A model generated the notes under the pieces. It worked only from the letters and a program-made list of their open reading frames with translations, did no database searches and was not told the DNA's origin. From positions 111,099-175,098 of the forward strand of contig CCRI01000014.1 in NCBI GenBank assembly GCA_000985875.1: a stretch of DNA of 64,000 bases, read 5' to 3'. The stretch's first letter is position 1. Every line of letters starts with the position of its first letter. Of this stretch, positions 27,294 to 36,111 are shown piece by piece. The DNA comes from Neorhizobium galegae bv. officinalis (GTDB taxonomy: Bacteria; Pseudomonadota; Alphaproteobacteria; Rhizobiales; Rhizobiaceae). Both the position numbers and the translations under genes were made by a program.

Positions 27294-28562
27294 ATGACAC
27301 GCATATTGAAAAGCATTCTTTTTGCCACGACCGTACTCGCACCGGCGGGCTTTGTTGCCACCGGAGCGTCCGCTCAGACCGCCACGCTCACCATCGAGAG
27401 CTGGCGCAATGACGACCTGCCGATCTGGCAGCAGAAGATCATTCCCGCCTTCGAAGCCAAGAATCCAGGCATCAAGGTAACCTTCGCGCCGATGGCGCCG
27501 ACGGAATACAATTCCGCCGTCAACGCCAAGCTCGAAGCCGGCACCGCGGGCGACCTCATCACCTGCCGTCCGTTCGACCTGTCGCTCGCCATGTTCCAGA
27601 AGGGCCAGCTTGCCTCGCTGAACGACCTGCCGGGCATTTCGAACTTCTCCGACGTCGGCAAGTCCGCCTGGAGCACCGACGACGGCAAGACCACCTTCTG
27701 CGTGCCGATGGCCTCCGTCATCCACGGCTTCATCTACAACAAGAAGGCCTTCACGGATGTGGGCGTCCAGATCCCGAAGACCGAGGACGAGTTCTTCGCG
27801 GTCCTCGAAAAGTTCAAGAAGGACGGCAAATACATCCCGCTCGCCATGGGCACCAAGGACCAGTGGGAATCGGCGACCATGGGCTATTACAATATCGGCC
27901 CGAACTACTGGAAGGGCGAGGACGGCCGCAAGGCGCTGATCGCAGGCAAGGAAAAGCTGACCGACGCCGCCTGGGTAGAGCCCTACAAGACGCTCGCCAA
28001 GTGGAAGCCTTATCTCGGTGACGGTTTCGAAGCCCAGACCTATCCGGACAGCCAGAACCTCTTCACGCTTGGCCGCGCCGCCATCTACCCGGCCGGCTCC
28101 TGGGAAATCGCTCCGTTCAAGGCGCAGGCCGATTTCGAAATGGGCGCCTTCCCACCGCCGGTGAAGAAGGCAGGCGATACCTGCTACATTTCCGACCACA
28201 ACGACATCGGCATCGGCCTCAACGCCAAGGGCAAGAACCTCGAAGCCGCCAAGAAATTCCTGTCCTGGGTCGCTTCGCCGGAATTTGCCGATCTCTACGC
28301 TAACGCCGCACCGGGCTTCTTCAGCCTCAACTCGACGCCGGTGAAGATGACCGACACGCTCGCTCAGGAATTCGTCTCCTGGCGCCAGAACTGCAAGCCG
28401 ACGATCCGCCCGAGTGCGGCCATCGTCGGCCGTGGCCAGCCGAACCTCGACCTCGAAATGTGGCGCGTCTCGGCCAACGTGATCAATGGCACGCAAACCC
28501 CGGAACAGGCCGCTGCCGAAACCCAGAAGGGCCTCGACAGCTGGTACAAGCCGGCGAAGTAA
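27294..28562 (+). CDS. Carbohydrate ABC transporter substrate-binding protein
   Basis: This 422-aa protein has a signal peptide (MTRILKSILFATTVLAPAG, cleavage near ASA-QT) and a family 1 extracellular solute-binding fold. It lies 26 bases after murQ and ahead of two permeases and an ATPase, so its ligand is probably GlcNAc, MurNAc or a muropeptide-derived sugar. AAGGGAG precedes the ATG. The gap after it holds a RIME-like repeat that may stabilise its message relative to the permease genes. Confidence 0.88.
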   Translation: MTRILKSILFATTVLAPAGFVATGASAQTATLTIESWRNDDLPIWQQKIIPAFEAKNPGIKVTFAPMAPTEYNSAVNAKLEAGTAGDLITCRPFDLSLAMFQKGQLASLNDLPGISNFSDVGKSAWSTDDGKTTFCVPMASVIHGFIYNKKAFTDVGVQIPKTEDEFFAVLEKFKKDGKYIPLAMGTKDQWESATMGYYNIGPNYWKGEDGRKALIAGKEKLTDAAWVEPYKTLAKWKPYLGDGFEAQTYPDSQNLFTLGRAAIYPAGSWEIAPFKAQADFEMGAFPPPVKKAGDTCYISDHNDIGIGLNAKGKNLEAAKKFLSWVASPEFADLYANAAPGFFSLNSTPVKMTDTLAQEFVSWRQNCKPTIRPSAAIVGRGQPNLDLEMWRVSANVINGTQTPEQAAAETQKGLDSWYKPAK

Positions 28563-28579
28563 GGCAGCCTCGCGTATCT

Positions 28580-28717
28580 GCCCCTCACCCTAACCCTCTC
28601 CCCGCTTGCGGGGAGAGGGGACTTGCCCCGCGACCCCTTTGAGGGCGCGGAGACGGCGCGGCATATCCCTTCTCCCCGTCAAAACGGGGAGAAGGTGCCG
28701 GCAGGCGGATGAGGGGC
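28580..28717. repeat. RIME-like palindromic repeat, copy B (inside ABC operon)
   Basis: The ends GCCCCTCACCC and GGATGAGGGGC are inverted. The first hairpin pairs 28594-28605 with 28608-28619 (12 bp, 2-base loop). The second pairs CCTTCTCCCCGT (28668-28679) with ACGGGGAGAAGG (28684-28695). The right half is almost identical to copy A at 22143-22271. It fills the gap between the binding-protein stop and the first permease start. Confidence 0.85.
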
Positions 28718-28758
28718 GATTCGCACACTCAGTTAAGAAAACACCGGAACCCAGATCC

Positions 28759-29709
28759 ATGAGCGATACCGAAATTGCCGATATCGAAACGGTGCCGGTG
28801 AAACGCCCCACCCGCTGGCATATCGCCGTTTTCCTGGCGCCGGCTTTCCTCGTCTATACGGCGGTGATGATCCTGCCGCTGATCGAGACCCTGCGGTTAT
28901 CGTTCTTCAACATCGTCGAAGGCCAGCTCGCCTTCGTCGGTTTCAGCAATTTCCAGACCCTCTTCGGCGATCCGCGCCTTTCCGCAGATTTCTGGAACGC
29001 GCTGCGCAACAACGTCATCTTCTTCATCATCCACATGCTGGTGCAGAACCCGGTCGGCATCGCGATTGCCGCCATGCTGTCGTTGCCCGGCCTCAGGTTT
29101 GCGGCCTTCTACCGTTCGGCGATCTTCGTGCCGACGCTACTTTCCTTCGTCATCGTCGGCTTTATCTGGAAGCTGATCCTGTCGCCAATCTGGGGGATCG
29201 CCCCGAGCCTGATGGATCTCGTCGGCCTGAAATGGGCCTTTGCGCCCTGGCTCGGCAAGGCCGAAACCGCGCTGATCGCGGTCTCGCTGATCTCCGTCTG
29301 GCAATATGTCGGCATCCCGATGATGCTGATCTATGCGGCGCTGCTCAACATCCCGGACGAGGTGCTGGAAGCCGCCGAATGCGACGGCATCACCGGCTGG
29401 AGCCAGTTCTGGAAGATCAAGCTGCCGCTCATCCTGCCCTCGATCGGCATCGTCTCGGTTCTGACCTTCGTCGGCAACTTTAACGCCTTCGACCTCATCT
29501 ACACCGTGCAGGGCGCGCTTGCCGGTCCCAACGGCTCGACCGACATTCTCGGCACGCTGCTCTATCGCACCTTCTTCGGCTTCCAGAACCAGATGGGCGA
29601 CCGCTCCATGGGTGCCACCATCGCCGCGGTCATGTTCCTGATCATCCTCGCCGGCGTGGCACTCTACCTTTTCGTCATCCAGCGGCGCATGCGCCGATAC
29701 CAGTTCTAA
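28759..29709 (+). CDS. Sugar ABC transporter permease (MalF/UgpA type)
   Basis: This 316-aa permease has six membrane segments and the EAA loop AAECDGITGWSQFWKIKLP (about residues 209-227). I placed the start at the ATG at 28759 (MSDTEIADIETVP) because the longer in-frame extension runs through the RIME repeat. It partners with the next permease and with the ATPase encoded at 31652. Confidence 0.88.
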   Translation: MSDTEIADIETVPVKRPTRWHIAVFLAPAFLVYTAVMILPLIETLRLSFFNIVEGQLAFVGFSNFQTLFGDPRLSADFWNALRNNVIFFIIHMLVQNPVGIAIAAMLSLPGLRFAAFYRSAIFVPTLLSFVIVGFIWKLILSPIWGIAPSLMDLVGLKWAFAPWLGKAETALIAVSLISVWQYVGIPMMLIYAALLNIPDEVLEAAECDGITGWSQFWKIKLPLILPSIGIVSVLTFVGNFNAFDLIYTVQGALAGPNGSTDILGTLLYRTFFGFQNQMGDRSMGATIAAVMFLIILAGVALYLFVIQRRMRRYQF

Positions 29710-29724
29710 AAGGGAGCGTTAGAC

Positions 29725-30564
29725 ATGTCGAAAGCCCGCTCCGCCCCCGTCCGTGCCGCCTTCATCCACCTGGCGCTGATCGCCTATACGCTGGTGGCGC
29801 TGTTTCCGGTGTTCCTGACGCTGGTCAATTCGTTCAAGAGCCGCAGTGCAATCTTCAGCCAGCCGATGGCCCTGCCCACACCCTCGACCTTCAGTTTGAT
29901 CGGTTACCAGACCGTGCTGAGCCAGGGCAATTTCGTCGGTTATTTCCAGAACAGCCTGATCGTTACCGTCGCCTCGATCGCGCTCGTCCTGCTGTTCGGC
30001 GCCATGGCTGCCTTCGCGCTCTCGGAATACCGCTTCCGTGGCAACACGCTGATGGGGCTCTATCTCGCGCTCGGCATCATGATCCCGATTCGGTTAGGCA
30101 CGGTGGCGATCCTGCAGGGCATGGTCGCCGCGGGCCTCGTCAACACGCTGACCTCGCTGATCCTGGTCTATACGGCTCAAGGCCTGCCGCTTGCCATCTT
30201 CATCCTGTCGGAATTCATGCGCACCGTCTCGGACGACCTGAAAAGCGCCGGCCGCATCGACGGCTTGTCCGAATACGCGATCTTCTTCCGCCTCGTCCTG
30301 CCGCTGGTGCGCCCCGCCATGGCGACGGTCGCGGTCTTCACCATGATCCCGATCTGGAACGACCTGTGGTTCCCTCTGATCCTCGCCCCTGGCGAGGCCA
30401 CCAAGACGGTGACGCTGGGCGCCCAGATGTTCATCGGCCAGTTCGTCACCAACTGGAACGCCGTGCTTTCGGCCCTGTCGCTGGCGATCCTGCCGGTCAT
30501 GGTTCTCTACGTCATCTTCTCGCGGCAACTGATCCGCGGCATCACCTCCGGAGCCGTCAAGTGA
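29725..30564 (+). CDS. Sugar ABC transporter permease (MalG/UgpE type)
   Basis: This 279-aa permease has six membrane segments and an EAA-type loop SAGRIDGLSEYAIFFRLVLP (about residues 173-192). GGGAG precedes the ATG, 15 bases after the first permease. Its stop overlaps the GTG start of the oxidoreductase gene by 4 bases. Confidence 0.88.
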   Translation: MSKARSAPVRAAFIHLALIAYTLVALFPVFLTLVNSFKSRSAIFSQPMALPTPSTFSLIGYQTVLSQGNFVGYFQNSLIVTVASIALVLLFGAMAAFALSEYRFRGNTLMGLYLALGIMIPIRLGTVAILQGMVAAGLVNTLTSLILVYTAQGLPLAIFILSEFMRTVSDDLKSAGRIDGLSEYAIFFRLVLPLVRPAMATVAVFTMIPIWNDLWFPLILAPGEATKTVTLGAQMFIGQFVTNWNAVLSALSLAILPVMVLYVIFSRQLIRGITSGAVK

Positions 30565-31625
30565 CATCGCCCACTCGCCCCATCCGCGTCCTCGTCGCCG
30601 GCCTCGGCAACATGGGCAAAAGCCACGCGGTCGCCTATCATGAGAACCCGGGTTTCGAGATCGTCGGCCTCGTCAACCGCTCCAAGCGCGACCTGCCGGC
30701 CGGGCTCGAAGCCTATCCGATGTTTTCCGATTTCGAGCAGTCACTGAACGAGACCAGACCGGACCTCTGCTCGATCAACACCTATTCCGATACCCACGCG
30801 GACTATGCGGTCATGGCTTTCGAGGCCGGCTGCGACGTCTTCGTCGAAAAGCCGCTGGCGACTACCGTCGCCGATGCCGAGCGTGTCGTCGCAGCCGCGA
30901 AGAAATACGGTCGCAAGCTGGTGGTCGGCTATATCCTCCGCCACCATCCCTCCTGGATGCGGCTGATCGAGGAAGCGCGAAAGCTCGGGCCGCCCTTCGT
31001 CTTCCGCATGAACCTCAATCAGCAGTCCTCCGGCGCCAAATGGGACGTCCACAAGGCGCTGATGCAGACCACCTCGCCGATCGTCGATTGCGGCGTCCAT
31101 TATATCGACGTCTGGTGCCAGATCACCGATGCGAAGGCCGTCGAAGTCCGCGGCATGGGCCTCAGGATGACCGACGAGGTCGCGCCGGACATGTACAATT
31201 ACGGCCACATGCAGGTCCTGTTCGAGGACGGTTCGGTCGGCTGGTACGAGGCCGGCTGGGGGCCGATGATGTCGGAAATGGCCTTCTTCGTGAAGGACGT
31301 GATGTCGCCCAAGGGCTCGGTCTCGATCCTCGTCGACGCCAAGGCGAAGTCCGACGACATCGATACGCACACCAAGACCTCGGTCATTCGCGTTCATTCG
31401 GCCGAAACCGGCCCGGACGGCCAGTTCGTCCGGCGTGACGAGGATCTTGTCATGACCGGCGAGCCGGATCACCAGAAACTCTGCGATCTCGAACAGGCCT
31501 ATGTGCTGAAGGCCATCCGCGAAAATATCGATCTCACCCGGCACATGGACGACGCCGTCCAGTCGCTGCGCATCTGCCTCGCGGCGGACGAGAGCGTGCG
31601 TACCGGCGCGCCCGTCCGCCTGTAA
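30561..31625 (+). CDS. Gfo/Idh/MocA family oxidoreductase
   Basis: This 354-aa protein has an N-terminal Rossmann motif VAGLGNMGKSH (about residues 12-22), the family EKPLAT motif (about 97-102) and a C-terminal Gfo/Idh/MocA sheet domain. I placed the start at the GTG at 30561 (GTGACATCG), which overlaps the permease stop (GTGA); an upstream in-frame start would lie inside that gene. It probably oxidises or epimerises a sugar brought in by this importer using NAD(P). The exact reaction is unknown. Confidence 0.85.
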   Translation: MTSPTRPIRVLVAGLGNMGKSHAVAYHENPGFEIVGLVNRSKRDLPAGLEAYPMFSDFEQSLNETRPDLCSINTYSDTHADYAVMAFEAGCDVFVEKPLATTVADAERVVAAAKKYGRKLVVGYILRHHPSWMRLIEEARKLGPPFVFRMNLNQQSSGAKWDVHKALMQTTSPIVDCGVHYIDVWCQITDAKAVEVRGMGLRMTDEVAPDMYNYGHMQVLFEDGSVGWYEAGWGPMMSEMAFFVKDVMSPKGSVSILVDAKAKSDDIDTHTKTSVIRVHSAETGPDGQFVRRDEDLVMTGEPDHQKLCDLEQAYVLKAIRENIDLTRHMDDAVQSLRICLAADESVRTGAPVRL

Positions 31626-31651
31626 AAGCCTAGTTTGTAAGGAAAACGCCC

Positions 31652-32653
31652 TTGGGTTCGCTTCAACTGAAATCCATCCGCAAGGCCTTCGGCAGCAACG
31701 AGGTGCTGAAGGGCATCGACCTGGAGGTCAAGGACGGCGAGTTCGTGATCTTCGTCGGCCCCTCCGGCTGCGGCAAGTCCACGCTGCTGCGGGTGATCGC
31801 CGGCCTCGAGGATGCCACGTCCGGCTCGATCCGCATCGACGGCCAGGAAATGGCGACCACACCGCCGGCAAAACGCGGCATCGCCATGGTCTTCCAGTCC
31901 TATGCGCTTTATCCGCACCTGACGGTCAAGGACAATATGGGCCTCGGCCTCAAGCAGGCCGGCACGGAAAAGGGAGAGATCGACACCCGCGTCGCCAAGG
32001 CCTCCGGCATGCTGTCGCTCGATCCCTATCTCGCCCGCCGCCCGGCGGAACTCTCCGGCGGCCAGCGCCAGCGCGTCGCCATCGGCCGCGCCATCGTCCG
32101 TGAACCGAAACTGTTCCTGTTCGACGAACCGCTCTCGAACCTCGATGCGGCGCTGCGCGTCCAGACGCGCCTCGAGATCGCCGGCCTGCACCGGCGTCTG
32201 AAGGCGACGATGATCTACGTCACCCACGACCAGGTCGAGGCGATGACGCTTGCCGACAAGATCGTCGTTCTCAATGCCGGTGCGATCGAGCAGATCGGCT
32301 CGCCGATGGAGCTCTACAACAAGCCGGCCAATGTCTTCGTCGCAGGCTTCATCGGCTCGCCGCAGATGAATTTCATCCCGGCCGAAAAGCTCGGCCAATC
32401 GGGCGCCAAGACCATCGGCGTTCGCCCCGAACATGTCGCCCTGTCGCGCGAAAGCGGCGACTGGAAGGGCAAGGTCATCCATGTCGAACATCTCGGCGCC
32501 GATACGATCGTCTATCTGGAAACCGAAGCGACCGGCCTTCTGACCGTGCGCCTGTTCGGCGAACACGCCTATGCGCCCGACGACGTGGTGTTCGCGACAC
32601 CGGACAGGGCGAGCCTGCACCGCTTCGACGCGAACGACCGCGCCATCGTCTAA
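31652..32653 (+). CDS. Sugar ABC transporter ATP-binding protein (UgpC/MalK type)
   Basis: This 333-aa ATPase has Walker A GPSGCGKST (about residues 36-44), signature LSGGQRQRVAIGRA (about 135-148), Walker B LFLFDEPLSNLDA and a C-terminal TOBE-like regulatory part. The start is TTG with AAGGAAAA upstream. It completes the amino-sugar importer. Its stop lies 3 bases from the convergent kinase stop. Confidence 0.88.
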   Translation: MGSLQLKSIRKAFGSNEVLKGIDLEVKDGEFVIFVGPSGCGKSTLLRVIAGLEDATSGSIRIDGQEMATTPPAKRGIAMVFQSYALYPHLTVKDNMGLGLKQAGTEKGEIDTRVAKASGMLSLDPYLARRPAELSGGQRQRVAIGRAIVREPKLFLFDEPLSNLDAALRVQTRLEIAGLHRRLKATMIYVTHDQVEAMTLADKIVVLNAGAIEQIGSPMELYNKPANVFVAGFIGSPQMNFIPAEKLGQSGAKTIGVRPEHVALSRESGDWKGKVIHVEHLGADTIVYLETEATGLLTVRLFGEHAYAPDDVVFATPDRASLHRFDANDRAIV

Positions 32654-32656
32654 AAA

Positions 32657-33556
32657 CTACTCGTTGCTCGCAAGCAGCTTGGCGCCGCCGGCTGCCTGGA
32701 CGGCACGGCTGCCGAACCGGATGCCGGCCTTAAGGCAGGTTTCTTCCGACGCTTCGTTCAGCCAGGCATCGATGAAGCCCGCATTAAAGGCATCGCCGGC
32801 GCCGGTCGTGTCGATCACCGGCACGGTTTCGGCCGGCGCATGCAATATCCGGCCGTTGGACATAAGCCAGGCGCCTTCGGCACCACCCTTCAGGAGAACG
32901 AGCGGAAAGGCGAGCGACAGCTTGGCGAGCGCGACTTCCGGATCGGCCGACCCGGTGATCGCTTCGGCCTCTTCGAGATTGGGCAGGAACAGATCGACGC
33001 CTTCGCAGGCCTTGAGCAGGCCGCGGTCATAGATCAGCGTCGCATCCCAGCTCGGATCGAGCGAAACGGTCAGGCCCTTGTCCTTGGCGCGGGAAACCAG
33101 ATCCGGGATCTCGTGCAGCGTCGCATATTCGGCAATGTGCAGGTGGCGGACTTCCTCCCAGTCGAGAGCCGCTTCGAGTGTTGCGGGAAGCGCAGGCCCG
33201 GCGCGGCGGGTGAGGAAGGCGCGGTCCTGGCCGACCACGGCCGCGACCGTCACCTGTGGCCCGGCATCTTCCGCATGCTCGATGAAACGCAGATCGACGC
33301 CGCTGTCCCGGATCTGCTCTTCAACGCCTGATGACAGCGGATCCGTGCCGAGCCGGGCGGCAAGCGCCACCTTGCGGCCCGCATGGGCAAGATGCGCGGC
33401 TGCGATGAAGGCGCCGCCGCCGGCTGCGATCTCCATGCCGCTGGCATAGATCTCTCGCCCGAGCACCGGCAGGTGGCCGAGGCCTGTAAAAATCAGGTCG
33501 CAATAGATCCGGCCGATGCTGAGCACCGCGGATCTGGTCTCTGCATGCGTCATCAT
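32657..33556 (-). CDS. PfkB family carbohydrate kinase
   Basis: This 299-aa ribokinase-type protein has the early GGGAFIAAAHLAHAGRKV stretch (about residues 46-63) and the catalytic DTTGAGDAFNAGF motif (about 249-261, general base in GAGD). It is the last gene of the minus-strand ABC operon and overlaps the ATPase gene by 4 bases. It should phosphorylate a sugar or nucleoside-like product of that pathway. The substrate is not evident. Confidence 0.87.
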   Translation of the reverse strand: MMTHAETRSAVLSIGRIYCDLIFTGLGHLPVLGREIYASGMEIAAGGGAFIAAAHLAHAGRKVALAARLGTDPLSSGVEEQIRDSGVDLRFIEHAEDAGPQVTVAAVVGQDRAFLTRRAGPALPATLEAALDWEEVRHLHIAEYATLHEIPDLVSRAKDKGLTVSLDPSWDATLIYDRGLLKACEGVDLFLPNLEEAEAITGSADPEVALAKLSLAFPLVLLKGGAEGAWLMSNGRILHAPAETVPVIDTTGAGDAFNAGFIDAWLNEASEETCLKAGIRFGSRAVQAAGGAKLLASNE

Positions 33557-34593
33557 GAACGGCCCAGAAATCTCTCTGTGCTGGCATCGAAGAGGTAGAG
33601 GTCGCCCGGCGCGGCTTCGCAGGTAAGCGTGCTTCCGACCGCCGGCACGAATTTTTCGCGCACGGTGGCGATGATGGGGGTGTCGGCAACATCCAGGTGC
33701 ACCAGGGTTTCAGGCCCCAAGGGTTCGACGGCGGAGACCGTTCCGGTCACCGTGAAACCACCTCTGCCGGAGACCGTCGCATGGGCGATCAGGTCGTGCG
33801 GCCGCACGCCGATCAGGATATCGCCGGCCGGCGCCATTTCCGCGCCCGACCCCGTCCGGCGGCCGCGCACGAGATTCATCGACGGGCTGCCGATGAAGCG
33901 GGCGGTGAACACGTCGACCGGGGCATCGTAGAGTTCCGAGGGCGTGCCGACCTGCAGGATCACGCCGTCCTTCATCACCACGATTCGGTCGGCCATGGTC
34001 ATGGCCTCGATCTGGTCGTGGGTGACGTAGACGGTCGTGGTCTTCAGCTTCTGGTGCAGCCGCTTGATCTCGATGCGCATCTGGGCGCGAAGCTGGGCGT
34101 CGAGGTTGGAAAGCGGCTCGTCGAACAGGAAGGCGGAAGGATCGCGCACCATGGCGCGGCCGATCGCGACACGCTGGCGCTGGCCGCCGGAAAGCGCCGC
34201 CGGGCGACGGTCGAGCAGGGCTTCGAGGCCGAGTATCTTGCCGGCCGCCTCGATCCGCTTGTCCTTCTCGGCCTTGCTGAGCTTCGAGGTGTAAAGCCCG
34301 AAACCGATGTTCTGGCGCACCGTCATATGCGGGTAGATCGCATAGTTCTGGAACACCATGGCGATGTTGCGCTGTTTCGGCTCGCGCTCGTTGACCACTT
34401 CCGAGCCGATCTTCAGCGTGCCGCCGGAGATCTCCTCCAGCCCCGCGATCATCCGGAGCGTCGTCGACTTGCCGCAGCCGGAAGGGCCGACAAAGACGAC
34501 GAATTCGCCATCGGCGATCTGGAGATCGATGCCCTTGACGGCCTCGACCTTGCCGTAACGCTTCACCAGTTTTTCAAGTTCGATCGTCGCCAT
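33553..34593 (-). CDS. Sugar ABC transporter ATP-binding protein (UgpC/MalK type)
   Basis: This 346-aa ATPase has Walker A GPSGCGKST (about residues 36-44), signature LSGGQRQRVAIGRAM (about 134-148), Walker B FLFDEPLSNLDA and a C-terminal TOBE domain. The start codon shares one base with the stop of the ArgH-like gene (TGATG), so the two are translationally linked. It serves the permeases encoded at 36112-37886. Confidence 0.9.
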   Translation of the reverse strand: MATIELEKLVKRYGKVEAVKGIDLQIADGEFVVFVGPSGCGKSTTLRMIAGLEEISGGTLKIGSEVVNEREPKQRNIAMVFQNYAIYPHMTVRQNIGFGLYTSKLSKAEKDKRIEAAGKILGLEALLDRRPAALSGGQRQRVAIGRAMVRDPSAFLFDEPLSNLDAQLRAQMRIEIKRLHQKLKTTTVYVTHDQIEAMTMADRIVVMKDGVILQVGTPSELYDAPVDVFTARFIGSPSMNLVRGRRTGSGAEMAPAGDILIGVRPHDLIAHATVSGRGGFTVTGTVSAVEPLGPETLVHLDVADTPIIATVREKFVPAVGSTLTCEAAPGDLYLFDASTERFLGRS

Positions 34594-36107
34594 CAGCGGG
34601 CTCCCGTCAGGGCGGTGAATTTCTGGTTCAACTCGGCGGCTGCCTTCGCCTCATGCTCCGCAGCCTTGCGCGCTTCCGCCTCCAAGGCGGCCAGCTTGTC
34701 GCGATAGGCTGTTATCGCAGCCTTCATCGGCTCAGGCGCGGGACCGCCGAAACGGGCGCGCACGGCGACGAAATGCTCGGGCGAGACGATCTCCTTGAAT
34801 TTCTGGAGATCGACCGAAGGCTTGCGGCCGGCCGAATGTTCGAAGGCCTTGAGGAAGGGCTCGTAGCCGTCATTGGGCAGATCGCCCTTGGACGCCACGA
34901 CGCTCCTTGCCGTCGCCGCGGCAATCTCATGCGCCTCGCGGAATGACAGGCCTTCGATGCGAACCAGCGAGTCGGCAAGCTCGGTAATGGTGATGCAGGA
35001 GCGGCGGATATTCTGGTCCACCCGCTCCGGATCGATGCTGATCTGGCTGATCAGGGCGGCAAGGAGGTCGAGCACGCGGGAGGCGGAGGCGAAGGCCTCG
35101 TAGCCCATGCCCTGTGTTTCGCCTTCGCTGTCGTTCATGTCGGTAAAGGGCGTGTTGTGCATCACGTCGAGAACGGTGCGCGCCCGGCCCATCGTCTGGC
35201 TGGCGAGATGGCGCAGGTGTTCGATCGGGACGGGATTGCGCTTCTGCGGCATGATCGAGGAGATCTGCACCAGCGCGTTCGGCACGTAGATCTGGCCCAC
35301 TTCGAAGCTCGTCCAGAACTGGAAGTCCTGGATCAGGCGGCCGAGATGCAGGAACATCAGCCCGATCGCCGAATAGGTCGAGGTCGTGTAGTCCACGGCT
35401 GCGATACAGCTATAGGAGTTGCGCAGCGGCGCGGAGAAGCCGAGCAGTTCGGCGACGCGGGCACGGTCGATCGGGAAGCCGGACGTGGTGATCGCGGCAG
35501 CGCCCATCGGCGACAGGTCGACGATTTTCCGGGCCTCGGCGAACCGCTCGATATCGCGGATCAGCACCTCGATCGCGGCCGAGAGATAGTGCCCGAACGT
35601 CGTCGGCTGGGCAGGCTGGCCATGCGTATAGGCAACGATCAGCGTCGCCTTCTCGCGCTCGGCGGCATCGACCATCGCGGCGAGCAGATTACGGGCCTTG
35701 CCCATCAGCGCGTCGATCTTGTCCTTCAAGCCAAGCTTGAACAGCGTGTGGTCGATGTCGTTGCGCGACCGGGCGGTATGCAGCCGCCCGGCGATATCGA
35801 CGCCGATGCGGGCCTTCAGCTCCTTCTCGATCAGGAAGAAGAAGTCCTCCACCTCGCCGGTATAGACGAGCGTCGAGGGGTCGATTTCCGTGTCGATCGC
35901 CTCCAATGCGCCGGCGATCTTGGCCGCCAGGTCCTTGTCGAGGATGCCGGTCTCCACGAGCATCACGAGATGGGCGCGGTCGATCCTGCGGAAACCATCG
36001 ACGTGGTGGCTCTTGGCGCCGTCGAAGAGCGGCCGGAGCACGGTTTCCTTGTAGACCGGATCGGGGAACTTGCTGGTGTCGGAAAGGCGCGGGTTGATGT
36101 CGGCCAT
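34593..36107 (-). CDS. ArgH/fumarase-superfamily C-N lyase (argininosuccinate lyase paralog)
   Basis: This 504-aa protein has the superfamily blocks HTARSRND (about residues 109-116), YTHGQPAQPTTFGHYL (about 160-175) and the flexible signature loop SSIMPQKRNPVPIEHLR (about 282-298). Standard ArgH is about 460 aa and reads SSLMPQKKNPD; the change of KNPD to RNPV and the Ala/Glu-rich C-terminal tail point to another substrate. Members of this superfamily that cleave iminodisuccinate or EDDS release fumarate from an N-substituted aspartate. Placement inside a sugar-type ABC operon with a PfkB kinase supports a catabolic lyase rather than arginine synthesis. Confidence 0.8.
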   Translation of the reverse strand: MADINPRLSDTSKFPDPVYKETVLRPLFDGAKSHHVDGFRRIDRAHLVMLVETGILDKDLAAKIAGALEAIDTEIDPSTLVYTGEVEDFFFLIEKELKARIGVDIAGRLHTARSRNDIDHTLFKLGLKDKIDALMGKARNLLAAMVDAAEREKATLIVAYTHGQPAQPTTFGHYLSAAIEVLIRDIERFAEARKIVDLSPMGAAAITTSGFPIDRARVAELLGFSAPLRNSYSCIAAVDYTTSTYSAIGLMFLHLGRLIQDFQFWTSFEVGQIYVPNALVQISSIMPQKRNPVPIEHLRHLASQTMGRARTVLDVMHNTPFTDMNDSEGETQGMGYEAFASASRVLDLLAALISQISIDPERVDQNIRRSCITITELADSLVRIEGLSFREAHEIAAATARSVVASKGDLPNDGYEPFLKAFEHSAGRKPSVDLQKFKEIVSPEHFVAVRARFGGPAPEPMKAAITAYRDKLAALEAEARKAAEHEAKAAAELNQKFTALTGAR

Positions 36108-36111
36108 GGCT

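Noticed and set aside
26775..28496. 573-codon minus-strand open frame
   Set aside because: Shadow of murQ and the binding-protein gene; low-information composition and no start site signal.
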